Assembly (NCBI GenBank): GCA_900539855.1
Contig: UQDO01000034.1
Span: 1 to 26,310, forward strand
Length of the DNA: 26,310 nucleotides
Direction: 5' to 3'
Source of the DNA: an uncultured Oscillospiraceae bacterium
GTDB taxonomy: Bacteria > Bacillota > Clostridia > Oscillospirales > Acutalibacteraceae
Shown here: positions 6,166 through 14,340 of the stretch, in pieces
Position numbering within the stretch: the first letter of the stretch is position 1
Layout of the letters: every line of letters begins with the position of its first letter
Translations under genes and position numbers: made by a program
Notes under the pieces: model-generated
Database searches by the model: none
The model's input: only the letters and a program-made list of their open reading frames with translations
What the model was told of the DNA's origin: nothing

Positions 6166-8295
6166 ATGAAATTTACCATTCTGCATGAGTCGAGAGGACG
6201 CATGCGAATCCATCTTGCGCTCGGACGCATGACAATGGATCAGGCTGATGCCGCTGAGGTATATATAAAAAATATTTTGTGCGTAAGAGATGTCACTGTG
6301 TATGACCGCACCTGCGATGCCGTGATACACTATACAGGCGACCGCAAAGAGGTCATAAATGCGCTTTCGCGTGCTTCATTTGAAAAGCTTACGGCAGAGG
6401 CTCTTATACCCGAGCATAGTGCAAGACAGCTTAACCGTGAATTTGAGGACAAGCTGGTCGGGTCGTTTTTGAAGCGCATAGTTTTTAAGACGTTTCTGCC
6501 GCTGCCGCTGCGTACCGTTCTGACCGGCATACGGTCGGTAAGGTACATTGCCGCCGGTGCAAAGTCTCTCGCAAAAGGCAGGCTTTCGGTGTCGGTACTT
6601 GACGCTACTGCAGTATCGGTGTCGCTTCTCAGATGGGATACCGCAACGGCGTCGTCGGTCATGTTCATGCTTAGTCTCGGTGAAATACTCGAGGAATGGA
6701 CAAGGAAAAAATCGGTCGCCGATCTTGCCGGCGCAATGTCGCTGAATGTCGACAAGGTGTGGGTCAGAAAAGAAGGCACCGAAATGCTTGTTGCCGTTAA
6801 TACAGTCGCTGCAGGTGATGAAGTCGTGGTCCGTACCGGCAATGTTATTCCGCTTGACGGAACGGTCATGTCGGGCGAGGTGACAGTAAATCAGTCATCC
6901 ATGACCGGCGAATCGCTGCCTGTTCTTAAAAAGGTCGGCAGCTATGTTTATGCAGGTACAGTTGCCGAGGAAGGTGAATGTACTATAAAGGTCGACAATA
7001 CCGCCGGAAGCGGCAGGTACGATCGTATAGTCCGCATGATAGAGGAGTCCGAAAGGCTGAAATCGACTACCGAGGACAAGGCTGCAAGGCTTGCGGACCG
7101 GCTTGTCCCGTACACTCTGGGAGGCACGCTGCTTACATACCTTTTGACGCGCAACATTACAAAGACGCTGGCAGTGCTTATGGTCGATTTTTCGTGTGCG
7201 CTCAAGCTCTCAATGCCGATAGCTGTTTTGTCGGCTATGAGGGAAAGCAGCAATTATAAAATATCGGTAAAGGGCGGACGCTTCCTTGAAGCGGCCGCAA
7301 AGGCTGATACAATAGTATTCGATAAAACCGGTACGCTGACATATGCAACTCCTAAGGTTGCAAGAATAGTCACCTTCGGCGGCAAGGATGAGAATGATAT
7401 GCTGCGTCTTGCGGCATGCCTTGAGGAGCATTATCCTCATTCCATGGCAAATGCCGTGGTTGCCGAGGCAGCCGACAGGGGACTCAGCCATGAGGAATAT
7501 CATTCCCATATCGAATATGTTGTGGCGCACGGTATCTCAAGTATGGTCGACAGGGAAAAGGTCATAATCGGCAGTGCACACTTTGTGTTTGAGGACGAGG
7601 GCTGTACGATACCTGAGGGTGAACGCTCAAAATTTGATTTGCTGCCCGAAGAATACTCGCACCTCTATCTCTGCATTTCAGGCGTGCTCGCAGCAGTCAT
7701 ATGCATTTACGATCCGCTGCGTCCCGAAGCTGCCGACGCAATAAATGCGCTCCATGCATTGGGTATAAAAAATATCGTTATGATGACCGGTGATAATGAG
7801 AAAACGGCACTTTCGGTCGCAAAGGCAGTCGGTGTCGATGATTACCGTGCCGGTGTATTGCCTGAGGACAAGGCTGAGTTTATTAGGAACGCCAGAGCAA
7901 ACGGACATACGGTCATGATGATCGGCGACGGTGTGAATGATTCGCCGGCTTTGTCTGAGGCGGATGTCGGAATAGCCATAAATACCGGTGCCGCCATTGC
8001 CAAGGAAATATCGGATATCACCATAGCGTCGGACGATCTTTTTGAAATAGTAACGCTCAGAAGGATAAGCGCGGGGCTGATGAAAAGGATCCAGAGCAAT
8101 TACAGGTTTATAGTGTCGTTCAACACAATGCTGATATTGCTTGGCGTCGCTGGTCTGATACCGCCTACCACTTCGGCGCTGCTTCATAACATGTCCACGC
8201 TCGGAATAAGTCTTAAAAGCATGACAAATCTTCTTGATGCGCCTAAGGCAGATAAAAGGGTACACATTAAATATTTGCCGCAGGCAAACCTATGA
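6166..8295 (+). CDS. P1B-like heavy-metal translocating P-type ATPase, atypical metal-site motif
   Basis: Membrane pump expected to move a transition metal using ATP. All cytoplasmic P-type motifs are intact: TGES (247-250, actuator), DKTGT (386-390, phosphorylated aspartate), EHYPHSMA (421-428, the P1B HP-type loop), TGDN (541-544) and GDGVND (587-592). The N-terminal ~75 residues resemble a degenerate metal-binding domain without CxxC. The membrane motif is DFSCALKLSMP (341-351), so the usual CPx is replaced by S-C-A-L-K with no proline after the cysteine. The last membrane helices carry SFNTM and LLHNMSTLGISLKSM. This pattern suits the DUF6110-linked ATPase subfamily. The transported metal cannot be read from sequence. 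Length is 709 aa. GGGGG (6152-6156) precedes the start. No clear terminator follows. Confidence 0.88.
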   Translation: MKFTILHESRGRMRIHLALGRMTMDQADAAEVYIKNILCVRDVTVYDRTCDAVIHYTGDRKEVINALSRASFEKLTAEALIPEHSARQLNREFEDKLVGSFLKRIVFKTFLPLPLRTVLTGIRSVRYIAAGAKSLAKGRLSVSVLDATAVSVSLLRWDTATASSVMFMLSLGEILEEWTRKKSVADLAGAMSLNVDKVWVRKEGTEMLVAVNTVAAGDEVVVRTGNVIPLDGTVMSGEVTVNQSSMTGESLPVLKKVGSYVYAGTVAEEGECTIKVDNTAGSGRYDRIVRMIEESERLKSTTEDKAARLADRLVPYTLGGTLLTYLLTRNITKTLAVLMVDFSCALKLSMPIAVLSAMRESSNYKISVKGGRFLEAAAKADTIVFDKTGTLTYATPKVARIVTFGGKDENDMLRLAACLEEHYPHSMANAVVAEAADRGLSHEEYHSHIEYVVAHGISSMVDREKVIIGSAHFVFEDEGCTIPEGERSKFDLLPEEYSHLYLCISGVLAAVICIYDPLRPEAADAINALHALGIKNIVMMTGDNEKTALSVAKAVGVDDYRAGVLPEDKAEFIRNARANGHTVMMIGDGVNDSPALSEADVGIAINTGAAIAKEISDITIASDDLFEIVTLRRISAGLMKRIQSNYRFIVSFNTMLILLGVAGLIPPTTSALLHNMSTLGISLKSMTNLLDAPKADKRVHIKYLPQANL

Positions 8296-8346
8296 CCGGC
8301 TTTTAAAACACAGTAAAATATACGGGCAAATGCTTAAAATATGCCG

Positions 8347-8375
8347 TTGACGGTCTCCGCTCCTGGCAGTATAAT
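8347..8375 (+). promoter_or_regulatory. Strong promoter of rhaD-purB
   Basis: TTGACG (8347-8352) and a perfect TATAAT (8370-8375) are exactly 17 bp apart. The predicted start, near 8382, leaves a leader of about 40 nt before rhaD. The -10 box overlaps the left arm of an inverted repeat. Confidence 0.85.
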
Positions 8376-8404
8376 TTATTTGTGATATTAAATTTATTAT
8401 ACTG
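8367..8404 (+). promoter_or_regulatory. Inverted repeat over the rhaD -10 box (candidate operator)
   Basis: CAGTATAAT (8367-8375) is repeated in inverse as ATTATACTG (8396-8404), nine perfect bases per arm with a 20-bp centre. The left arm contains the -10 box and the right arm ends just before the Shine-Dalgarno. Arms about 29 bp apart centre to centre could bind a dimeric regulator with spread half-sites, such as an AraC- or LacI-type protein. No regulator gene is adjacent. Confidence 0.5.
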
Positions 8405-8420
8405 ATTGGAGAGTAAGATC

Positions 8421-9236
8421 ATGAAAGACATTTTTACAGCGCCCTTTTTAAAGGAAATGTGCAGGACGGCGGACAACATGTACCGCCTTGGTTGGGATGA
8501 GCGTAACGGCGGAAATATAAGCTATATGCTCGATAACGACGAGGTGGCGGAATATCTTGATATAACTAAGCCCATCCGCACCATACCTACCGGATTTGAA
8601 GCAAAACCGCTTGCCGGGAAGATATTCATTGTTACCGGTACGGGAAAATACTTTAAAAATGTTTCGTATGACCCTGAAACCAATCTCGGAATACTGAAAA
8701 TATCGGACGACGGCAAGAATGCAGAGCTTCTGTGGGGATATAAGGACGGCGGAAAATTCACATCGGAGTTTCCGGCGCATATGATGAGCCACATGGCGCG
8801 TCTTTCGGTAAACAGCGAAAACAGGGTAGTGATGCATTGCCATCCTACATATACTCTTGCCATGAACTATGTTCATGAGCTTGACGAGAAAAAGCTTACC
8901 CATACTCTGTGGGAAATGTGCACCGAATGTATCGTCGTGTTCCCGGACGGCGTCGGGGTACTGCCGTGGATGCTCTGCGGTACGAATTCAATAGGAGAGG
9001 CTACCGCCGCAAAAATGAAGGAATTCAGGCTTGTGGTGTGGGGTATGCACGGTATTTACGGTGCAGGCAAGGATCTTGATGAGACCTTCGGTCTTATCGA
9101 AACGGTCGAAAAGGCTGCACAGATATATATGCTCACGGCACATCTGCCGAGAATAAACACAATAAAGGATCATGAAATGAAGGAGCTTGCCGAGTATTTC
9201 GGCGTAAATTACCGCAAGGACTTTCTTGATCTCTGA
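8421..9236 (+). CDS. rhaD: Rhamnulose-1-phosphate aldolase
   Basis: Zinc-dependent class II aldolase that splits L-rhamnulose 1-phosphate into dihydroxyacetone phosphate and L-lactaldehyde. It closely follows E. coli RhaD, with GWDERNGGN near residue 24, TSEFPAH (114-120; E116 matches the catalytic glutamate), HCH at 139-141 and WGMHG with H210. The three histidines match the zinc ligands. CIVVFPDGVGVLPWM and DETFGLIETVEKAAQ are also RhaD-specific. Length is 271 aa, against 274 in E. coli. I chose the ATG at 8421 over the in-frame TTG at 8406 because GGAGAG (8408-8413) lies seven bases before it. No rhaA or rhaB is nearby; purB follows after 23 bases. Confidence 0.94.
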   Translation: MKDIFTAPFLKEMCRTADNMYRLGWDERNGGNISYMLDNDEVAEYLDITKPIRTIPTGFEAKPLAGKIFIVTGTGKYFKNVSYDPETNLGILKISDDGKNAELLWGYKDGGKFTSEFPAHMMSHMARLSVNSENRVVMHCHPTYTLAMNYVHELDEKKLTHTLWEMCTECIVVFPDGVGVLPWMLCGTNSIGEATAAKMKEFRLVVWGMHGIYGAGKDLDETFGLIETVEKAAQIYMLTAHLPRINTIKDHEMKELAEYFGVNYRKDFLDL

Positions 9237-9259
9237 TCCGATACCGGAGGTTTTAATTT

Positions 9260-10690
9260 ATGGATAACAGCACCTATCAGAGTCCGCTTTGCTCGAGATA
9301 TGCGAGCAGGGAAATGCAGTATTTGTTTTCCCCGGATAAAAAGTTTACAACGTGGCGCAGGCTGTGGGTCGCGCTGGCAGAAGCGGAAAAGGAGCTGGGA
9401 CTCCATATAACCGATGAGCAACTGGCTGAAATGCGCGCAAATGTCGATAATATCGACTATGAGTATGCCAAAGAGGAAGAAAAAAAGGTAAGGCACGATG
9501 TCATGGCTCATGTCCATGAGTTCGGCACACACTGCCCGACCGCAAAGGGAATAATCCATCTCGGAGCGACCTCATGCTACGTCGGCGACAACACCGATAT
9601 CATAATAATGACAGAGGGATTGAAGCTTATAAAGGCAAAGCTTATGCAGCTGATGGGCGAGCTTGCAAAGTTTGCCGATCACTACAAATCTCTGCCGACC
9701 CTTGCCTTCACACATTTTCAGCCGGCACAGCCGACCACGGTTGGCAAAAGGGCGACACTCTGGCTTTATGATCTGTACCTTGACTACGGTGAGCTTGAAC
9801 ACCGTATAGACAGCATGAGGCTTTTAGGCTCAAAGGGTACTACCGGAACGCAGGCGAGCTTTCTTGAGCTTTTCGGTGGTGACCACGAAAAGGTACGCAG
9901 ACTTGACAATATGATAGCAGAAAAAATGGGCTTTAGCGGAGTGCAGGAAGTGTCGGGGCAGACCTATTCAAGAAAGGTCGACAGCTTTGTGCTGGGCGTC
10001 CTTTCGGGAATTGCTCAGAGCGCAATGAAGTTTTCAAACGATCTGAGACTTCTCCAGCATCTTAAGGAGGTTGAAGAGCCGTTTGAAAAGAATCAGATAG
10101 GCTCATCGGCTATGGCATATAAGCGCAATCCGATGCGAAGTGAGAGAATATCTTCGCTTGCGCGTTACGTCTTTATCGATGCCCTCAATCCTGCCGTGAC
10201 GGCATCGACGCAGTGGTTCGAAAGAACTCTCGATGATTCGGCAAACAAGCGTATAAGCGTGCCGGAGGCATTCCTTGCTGTTGATGCGATACTTAACCTC
10301 TATATAAATGTTGTTGACGGTCTTGTGGTATATCCTAAGGTAATAGAGCAGCATTTGAAAAAGGAACTTCCATTTATGGCTACCGAAAACATAATGATGC
10401 GTGCCGTCAAAAAGGGCGGCGACCGTCAGGTGCTTCATGAGGCTATAAGGTGCCATTCGATGGCTGCCGCTAAGATAATAAAGGAAGAAGGCGGCGAAAA
10501 CGATCTTATCGATCGCCTTGCAGCCGATCCGCTGTTTAAGATGACAAGAGAGGAGATCGAATCGATCCTGAAACCCGAAAACTTTATAGGCAGGGCGGAC
10601 AGACAGGTCGAAGAGTTCCTCAGCGAAACTATACTGCCGCTTATAGAAAAAGACGGTGGGCAGAAATTTGATATTAAGATAGAAGTCTGA
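9260..10690 (+). CDS. purB: Adenylosuccinate lyase
   Basis: Catalyses two fumarate-releasing steps in purine synthesis: SAICAR to AICAR, and adenylosuccinate to AMP. The family signature SSAMAYKRNPMRSE is at about residues 282-295 (many homologues have proline where this has A286). The conserved TSCYVGDNTD and FTHFQPAQPTTVGKR segments and the central helical bundle are present. Length is 476 aa, fitting the longer ADSL branch. GGAGG (9246-9250) is nine bases before the ATG. It starts 23 bases after rhaD with no promoter or terminator between, so the two are probably co-transcribed, an unusual pairing of rhamnose catabolism with purine synthesis. Confidence 0.95.
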   Translation: MDNSTYQSPLCSRYASREMQYLFSPDKKFTTWRRLWVALAEAEKELGLHITDEQLAEMRANVDNIDYEYAKEEEKKVRHDVMAHVHEFGTHCPTAKGIIHLGATSCYVGDNTDIIIMTEGLKLIKAKLMQLMGELAKFADHYKSLPTLAFTHFQPAQPTTVGKRATLWLYDLYLDYGELEHRIDSMRLLGSKGTTGTQASFLELFGGDHEKVRRLDNMIAEKMGFSGVQEVSGQTYSRKVDSFVLGVLSGIAQSAMKFSNDLRLLQHLKEVEEPFEKNQIGSSAMAYKRNPMRSERISSLARYVFIDALNPAVTASTQWFERTLDDSANKRISVPEAFLAVDAILNLYINVVDGLVVYPKVIEQHLKKELPFMATENIMMRAVKKGGDRQVLHEAIRCHSMAAAKIIKEEGGENDLIDRLAADPLFKMTREEIESILKPENFIGRADRQVEEFLSETILPLIEKDGGQKFDIKIEV

Positions 10691-10695
10691 TATTT

Positions 10696-10738
10696 ATGGA
10701 TAACCTTGTTATACGTCGCGCAGTATCAGGTTATTCAT
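10696..10738 (+). repeat. Imperfect inverted repeat after purB
   Basis: ATGGATAACCT (10696-10706) pairs with AGGTTATTCAT (10728-10738), with one G-U pair and a 21-nt loop. It has no T run. It may stabilise the purB mRNA 3' end; the real terminator is probably the hairpin at 10824-10842. Confidence 0.35.
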
Positions 10739-10816
10739 AAAACACTCCTGGTTAAAACAGCGTCTGCTATAACCGGTACTCGGCATCCATGTGAAAATAG
10801 AAAAAATACTGCATAC

Positions 10817-10849
10817 TAAAAAACTTCACCTGAACGGTGAAGCTTTTTT
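10817..10849. terminator. Bidirectional terminator between purB and the glycosyltransferase operon
   Basis: CTTCACC (10824-10830) pairs with GGTGAAG (10836-10842). It has an A run on the left (10818-10823) and a T run on the right (10844-10849), so it can stop transcription from either side. The minus-strand gene ends at 10852, three bases from the T run. Confidence 0.85.
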
Positions 10850-10851
10850 GC

Positions 10852-12261
10852 CTATCTTTTTAACTTTTTGACAACACGGTAGGCGAGACCGGCAATTTTT
10901 CTTACCGTATATTTGAAAACATACGGTACAAATGTCGCAGTCATGCGCCTTACCGACACCTGCTTTGAAAAGCTGCATGTAATATTTATCTCAGCAAGCG
11001 AAGCCTGTTCGCGGACTTTGAACGCTATTTGCGGATCAAATCCGTAAAAAAGCAGGTCGCCCTTGCTTTTTGTGTGATTTGAGCGGAAGAAATCGGTTTT
11101 ATATTTGATTTCATTGCCGCTTTTATCGATCAGTACCATTTTGAAATTGCCAAGCAGCACATTGCCGTATATATCCGGGTCAAGCCTTACCATACCGACT
11201 TTTCCGAATTTATCAAGGTCGGTGACCGATACTGTAAGCGTGCTGTCTGAATTGTCAAAGAAACATATGTCAGGCTTTACAGAGTCAAAACAGTCCGAAC
11301 CGCTTACAAATATCTGAACATTACGCGGCGTATCGACATACGAACCGCTTCCTTCGGTATCATAAATTATATCGCCTGTCTTCACAGGTACATAGCACCT
11401 GCCGAGCTTGTCCTGTATCTTTTTGTAGTTGTCCTGCCATTCCTTGTCGCTGTGCTCGGTATGCGAGTTGTCGGAGTTTACCCATTTGCGGTATATGCTC
11501 GTCACATTTTCGGAATCCGCAACGCCGCATACGAATGCGGTACGCATCAGAAAATCCCAGTCCTCGGTGGTGTTGAGCGATTCATCAAAGCCTATATTCA
11601 ACAATTTGAATGAATAAAAGGGAAATGCAAGACTCATGGTAGGACACCGGTTTATCGAAAGCTGATTTACCATATTGAATTTGCAGCAATAAACAGGCTT
11701 TGGCGCCGAGCATGTAGTTAGTGAAATGCTGCCGCCGCTTTTAAGCACGGTCCAGTCCTGCTCGGTTGCATACGCATGAAGTATTCTTCCCGGTGCTTCA
11801 TCATAAAGACTGCGGAAGGTTTCAACCCAGTTGTCAAAAACGATATCGTCGTCATCATATATTGAAATATAGATGCCGCGTGCTGCTTTGAATCCTTCGA
11901 TCAGTGGGGTGGTCCTTGTGCCGCCGGTTACCGGTATCAGCCGGATTTTATTCAGAAAATCATGCGGAAACGAGGATATAAGATCTTCTATTTCTTTTGT
12001 CTTAGCATCGTCAACATTGTGTGCCATCAAAAGCACCTCAAAATCACGACAGGTCTGGGCGTAAAGGCAGAGCAGCGCCTCTTTGAGGGCGCATATGCGC
12101 TTCCCTTGAGTACGCATAACAACCGATAGAAACGGCACTTCACCGTCAACATCAATATCGCTGCCGTTTAAAAGCATATTAGCATTTTTCTCGCCGTAAA
12201 GCTCTTTTATTCTGCTGTAATAACTGCTTATAAGATTGCTTTTGGTTTTGCAACTGTTCAT
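10852..12261 (-). CDS. Family 2 glycosyltransferase with long C-terminal region
   Basis: GT-A-fold glycosyltransferase, probably making a surface glycan or modifying a glycolipid or protein. The N-terminal domain begins at about residue 43 (PFLSVVMRTQGKRICALKEAL) and has the metal/nucleotide-sugar motif YDDDDIVF (D136-139). TTEDWDFLMR around residues 260-270 resembles the ED motif of the acceptor side. The C-terminal ~170 residues (from about the DIIYDTEGSGSYVDTP segment) have no recognised fold. Total length is 469 aa. The frame is open further upstream into the neighbouring gene, but the ATG at 12261 is right: it has GGAG seven bases before it and follows the previous stop by ten bases. Donor and acceptor are unknown. 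Confidence 0.85.
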   Translation of the reverse strand: MNSCKTKSNLISSYYSRIKELYGEKNANMLLNGSDIDVDGEVPFLSVVMRTQGKRICALKEALLCLYAQTCRDFEVLLMAHNVDDAKTKEIEDLISSFPHDFLNKIRLIPVTGGTRTTPLIEGFKAARGIYISIYDDDDIVFDNWVETFRSLYDEAPGRILHAYATEQDWTVLKSGGSISLTTCSAPKPVYCCKFNMVNQLSINRCPTMSLAFPFYSFKLLNIGFDESLNTTEDWDFLMRTAFVCGVADSENVTSIYRKWVNSDNSHTEHSDKEWQDNYKKIQDKLGRCYVPVKTGDIIYDTEGSGSYVDTPRNVQIFVSGSDCFDSVKPDICFFDNSDSTLTVSVTDLDKFGKVGMVRLDPDIYGNVLLGNFKMVLIDKSGNEIKYKTDFFRSNHTKSKGDLLFYGFDPQIAFKVREQASLAEINITCSFSKQVSVRRMTATFVPYVFKYTVRKIAGLAYRVVKKLKR

Positions 12262-12271
12262 AAAGCATCTC

Positions 12272-13183
12272 CTACATGCTGTATTTGTGTTTCGCGTAGC
12301 ACCCGTTTTTGAAATAAGCAATTTTGTGATCTTTATCAAGCTGCTCCGGAAGGTCGCCGTTTTTCTCGCGCTCTTTAAAATAAGCAAGGGCTTTTTTCTG
12401 ATATTTGCTGCCTGAGGTTTCAAAGTATCTCAAAAGATTGCCGAGATGGCGCTTGTTCGACCACTTATAGGCAAGCATAAGAGCAGCCTCAGCCGAATAA
12501 TAAAGCTCAGCCTCAGTCGGGATCGGAAGCCCGTCCTTGTTCAGCCTGTGACCGTGGAAAACAACGGCGCCGGGGCAGTAGATGACCTTCTTACCATTGA
12601 GCCGCAGTCTCCATGAAAAGTCAACATCGTCGCAATACATGAAAAAGTTTTTCTCGTCAAGTCCGCCGAGTTTTATATAGGTATCGCTCGGCACAATGAC
12701 ACAAGCCATTGCACCCCAGATTTCCTCACCGGTCACGGTATTATACGACTTCGGATGCTCCAACGGGGTCTGCCTCGGTTCGACCATGCCGACCTCATCG
12801 CCCTTTTCCTCGTATACTTTCATCATTTCAACAAAATAATCAGGAGCTACGACAATATCCGGGTTATAAAGCATCAGATATTTTGACCGGCAGTTTTTGA
12901 CAAGTATGTTTTGACCCTTGGATGTGCCGGAATTCAGATTGAAAAATGTATAATCGACCTTAATAAATTCGCCGTATTTGGCGTTAAGGTCTGATATATA
13001 CTTGTCGTCCATAATTGGATTTGGTGATGCGTCGCCGAATGATACTTCTGCAAATTTAACATATCCGTCGTTTTTCCTGCTGTAAGAAACAGCATTTGCT
13101 ATGCTTGCCACCGAGCGCTCGACAGCTACAAGGTCGTTTTTATAAACGATAGTCTGCGCGCGGATCTCCGCAATTTCATTCAT
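12272..13183 (-). CDS. Family 2 glycosyltransferase, rhamnosyltransferase-like
   Basis: GT2 enzyme of the COG1216 / rhamnosyltransferase-like type. It has the diagnostic GTSKGQNILVKNCRSKYLM helix, a DxD-like NPDI (107-110), and FMYCDDVDFSWRLRLNGKK from about residue 181, the acceptor-side motif of this group. Length is 303 aa. I start at the ATG at 13183, which has AAAGGA about 11 bases upstream; the longer frame begins at a TTG in the leader at 13210. It is the first gene of a two-gene operon behind a near-perfect promoter. The presence of rhaD elsewhere does not prove rhamnose is the donor; the donor is unknown. Confidence 0.87.
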   Translation of the reverse strand: MNEIAEIRAQTIVYKNDLVAVERSVASIANAVSYSRKNDGYVKFAEVSFGDASPNPIMDDKYISDLNAKYGEFIKVDYTFFNLNSGTSKGQNILVKNCRSKYLMLYNPDIVVAPDYFVEMMKVYEEKGDEVGMVEPRQTPLEHPKSYNTVTGEEIWGAMACVIVPSDTYIKLGGLDEKNFFMYCDDVDFSWRLRLNGKKVIYCPGAVVFHGHRLNKDGLPIPTEAELYYSAEAALMLAYKWSNKRHLGNLLRYFETSGSKYQKKALAYFKEREKNGDLPEQLDKDHKIAYFKNGCYAKHKYSM

Positions 13184-13213
13184 ATAAGTAACCGTCCTTT
13201 TTTTCTGCAACTT

Positions 13214-13230
13214 AAGGTATTATATACCTT
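13214..13230. promoter_or_regulatory. Palindromic candidate operator on the -10 box
   Basis: AAGGTATTATATACCTT is a perfect 7-bp inverted repeat with a 3-bp centre, lying on the -10 box of the glycosyltransferase promoter. A repressor bound here would block open-complex formation. The size suits a small dimeric helix-turn-helix protein. The symmetry is plain; function is inferred. Confidence 0.5.
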
Positions 13231-13247
13231 TTTGTTACGTTTGTCAA
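13219..13247 (-). promoter_or_regulatory. Consensus promoter of the glycosyltransferase operon
   Basis: On the minus strand, a perfect TTGACA (13247-13242) and perfect TATAAT (13224-13219) are separated by exactly 17 bp. It is the closest match to the sigma-A consensus in the window. Confidence 0.9.
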
Positions 13248-13327
13248 CGACAGGCGGATAACAGTAAGTAAATGTAAGCCGGGTAGGGCTTTTGACGCTG
13301 GTTTTTACGCCTATATTATGCAGAACA

Positions 13328-13366
13328 TAAAAACGGATCGAAAGAAACGATGTTTCTTTCGATCCG
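13328..13366 (-). terminator. Terminator of fba
   Basis: A perfect 15-bp stem (13334-13348 with 13352-13366, 3-nt loop) is followed on the minus strand by TTTTT (13333-13329). It is 30 bases past the fba stop and upstream of the glycosyltransferase promoter, so it insulates the two units. Confidence 0.93.
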
Positions 13367-13395
13367 CCTGTCACATCATATTTTTGCTATTCCGA

Positions 13396-14259
13396 TTATG
13401 CTTTGCCTATCGAACCGAAGAGCTCCATCTTGGATCTTACGGTTTCCTTGATCGCCTCATAGCCCGGAGCCAGCAGCTTTCTCGGATCAAAGCCCTTGCC
13501 GACAAGGTCCTTGCCCTCTTCAATGTACTTTCTGGTTGCTTCAGCAAAAGCGATCTGGCACTCCGTGTTGACGTTTACCTTTGAAACACCGAGGGTGATA
13601 GCCTTCTTGACCATTTCCTCCGGAATTCCCGATCCGCCGTGAAGGACGAGCGGCATTGTGCCTGTCTTTTCCTGTATCTTGGCGAGGACGTCGAAGTTGA
13701 GGCCCTTCCAGTTTGCCGGATATTTACCGTGGATGTTGCCTATGCCGGCTGCAAGCATGGTAACGCCGAGATCGGCAATCATCTTGCACTCATCGGGATC
13801 GGCAACCTCGCCGCCGCCGATGACGCCGTCTTCCTCGCCGCCGATAGCGCCGACCTCAGCCTCAAGTGAAAGACCGAGTTTGTTGCAGGTCTCTACAAGT
13901 TCCTTTGTCTTTTCTATATTTTCCGCGATAGGGTAGTGCGATCCGTCAAACATGACCGATGAAAAGCCTGCGGCGATGCACTGCTTAGCGCCTTCATAGC
14001 TGCCGTGATCAAGGTGGAGCGCTACCGGAACGGTTATTTTGAGCTCCTCAAGCATACCGTTGATCATGCCGACTATGGTCTTGTAGCCGCCCATGTATTT
14101 TCCGGCGCCTTCCGAAACACCGACGATGACCGGTGAATGCTGCTCCTCAGCGGTGAGAAGAATAGCCTTTGTCCATTCGAGGTTGTTTGTGTTGAAGTGA
14201 CCGACGGCGTATTTGCCTGCCTTGGCCTTTTCAAGCATTTCCTTAGCTGATACTAACAT
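13396..14259 (-). CDS. fba: Class II fructose-1,6-bisphosphate aldolase
   Basis: Zinc-dependent glycolytic aldolase that interconverts fructose 1,6-bisphosphate with dihydroxyacetone phosphate and glyceraldehyde 3-phosphate. The family pattern is clear: GHFNTNNLEW near residue 20, ALHLDHGS with D84 (proton donor) and zinc ligand H85, the second zinc-site segment EAEVGAIGGEEDGV, H178 in NIHGKY, H207 in HGGSGIPEE, and the phosphate-binding VSKVNVNTE. Length is 287 aa. I chose the ATG at 14259 because GGAGG lies eight bases upstream and homology starts at MLVSAKEML; the upstream open part runs over the promoter. glyA lies directly upstream on the same strand. Confidence 0.96.
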   Translation of the reverse strand: MLVSAKEMLEKAKAGKYAVGHFNTNNLEWTKAILLTAEEQHSPVIVGVSEGAGKYMGGYKTIVGMINGMLEELKITVPVALHLDHGSYEGAKQCIAAGFSSVMFDGSHYPIAENIEKTKELVETCNKLGLSLEAEVGAIGGEEDGVIGGGEVADPDECKMIADLGVTMLAAGIGNIHGKYPANWKGLNFDVLAKIQEKTGTMPLVLHGGSGIPEEMVKKAITLGVSKVNVNTECQIAFAEATRKYIEEGKDLVGKGFDPRKLLAPGYEAIKETVRSKMELFGSIGKA

Positions 14260-14293
14260 GTTTTGTACCTCCGTTTTATGCATTTGCGTATAT

Positions 14294-14322
14294 AGTTTAT
14301 ACCTAAAACGGTATAAAATCAA
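14294..14322 (-). promoter_or_regulatory. Promoter of fba with embedded inverted repeat
   Basis: On the minus strand, TTGATT (14322-14317) and TAAACT (14299-14294) are 17 bp apart. TTTATACC (14296-14303) and GGTATAAA (14310-14317) form a perfect 8-bp inverted repeat around a 6-bp centre that fills the spacer and overlaps both boxes, as expected for a repressor site. It lies just past the glyA stop, so fba may also be read from glyA. Confidence 0.6.
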
Positions 14323-14340
14323 GCAGATTTTGAAAATAAT

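Noticed and set aside
13318..13584. Plus-strand frame across the fba terminator and C-terminus
   Set aside because: It begins inside the fba terminator hairpin and runs antisense to conserved fba sequence.
13214..14317. Idea that the glycosyltransferase and fba dyads are one regulator's sites because both contain GGTATA
   Set aside because: GGTATA occurs next to several -10 boxes here (glyA, lipoprotein), and the half-site orientation and spacing differ between the two dyads.
14260..14322. Longer fba start upstream of 14259
   Set aside because: The extra codons cover the promoter region and lack a ribosome site; the GGAGG-preceded ATG at 14259 fits the family N-terminus.
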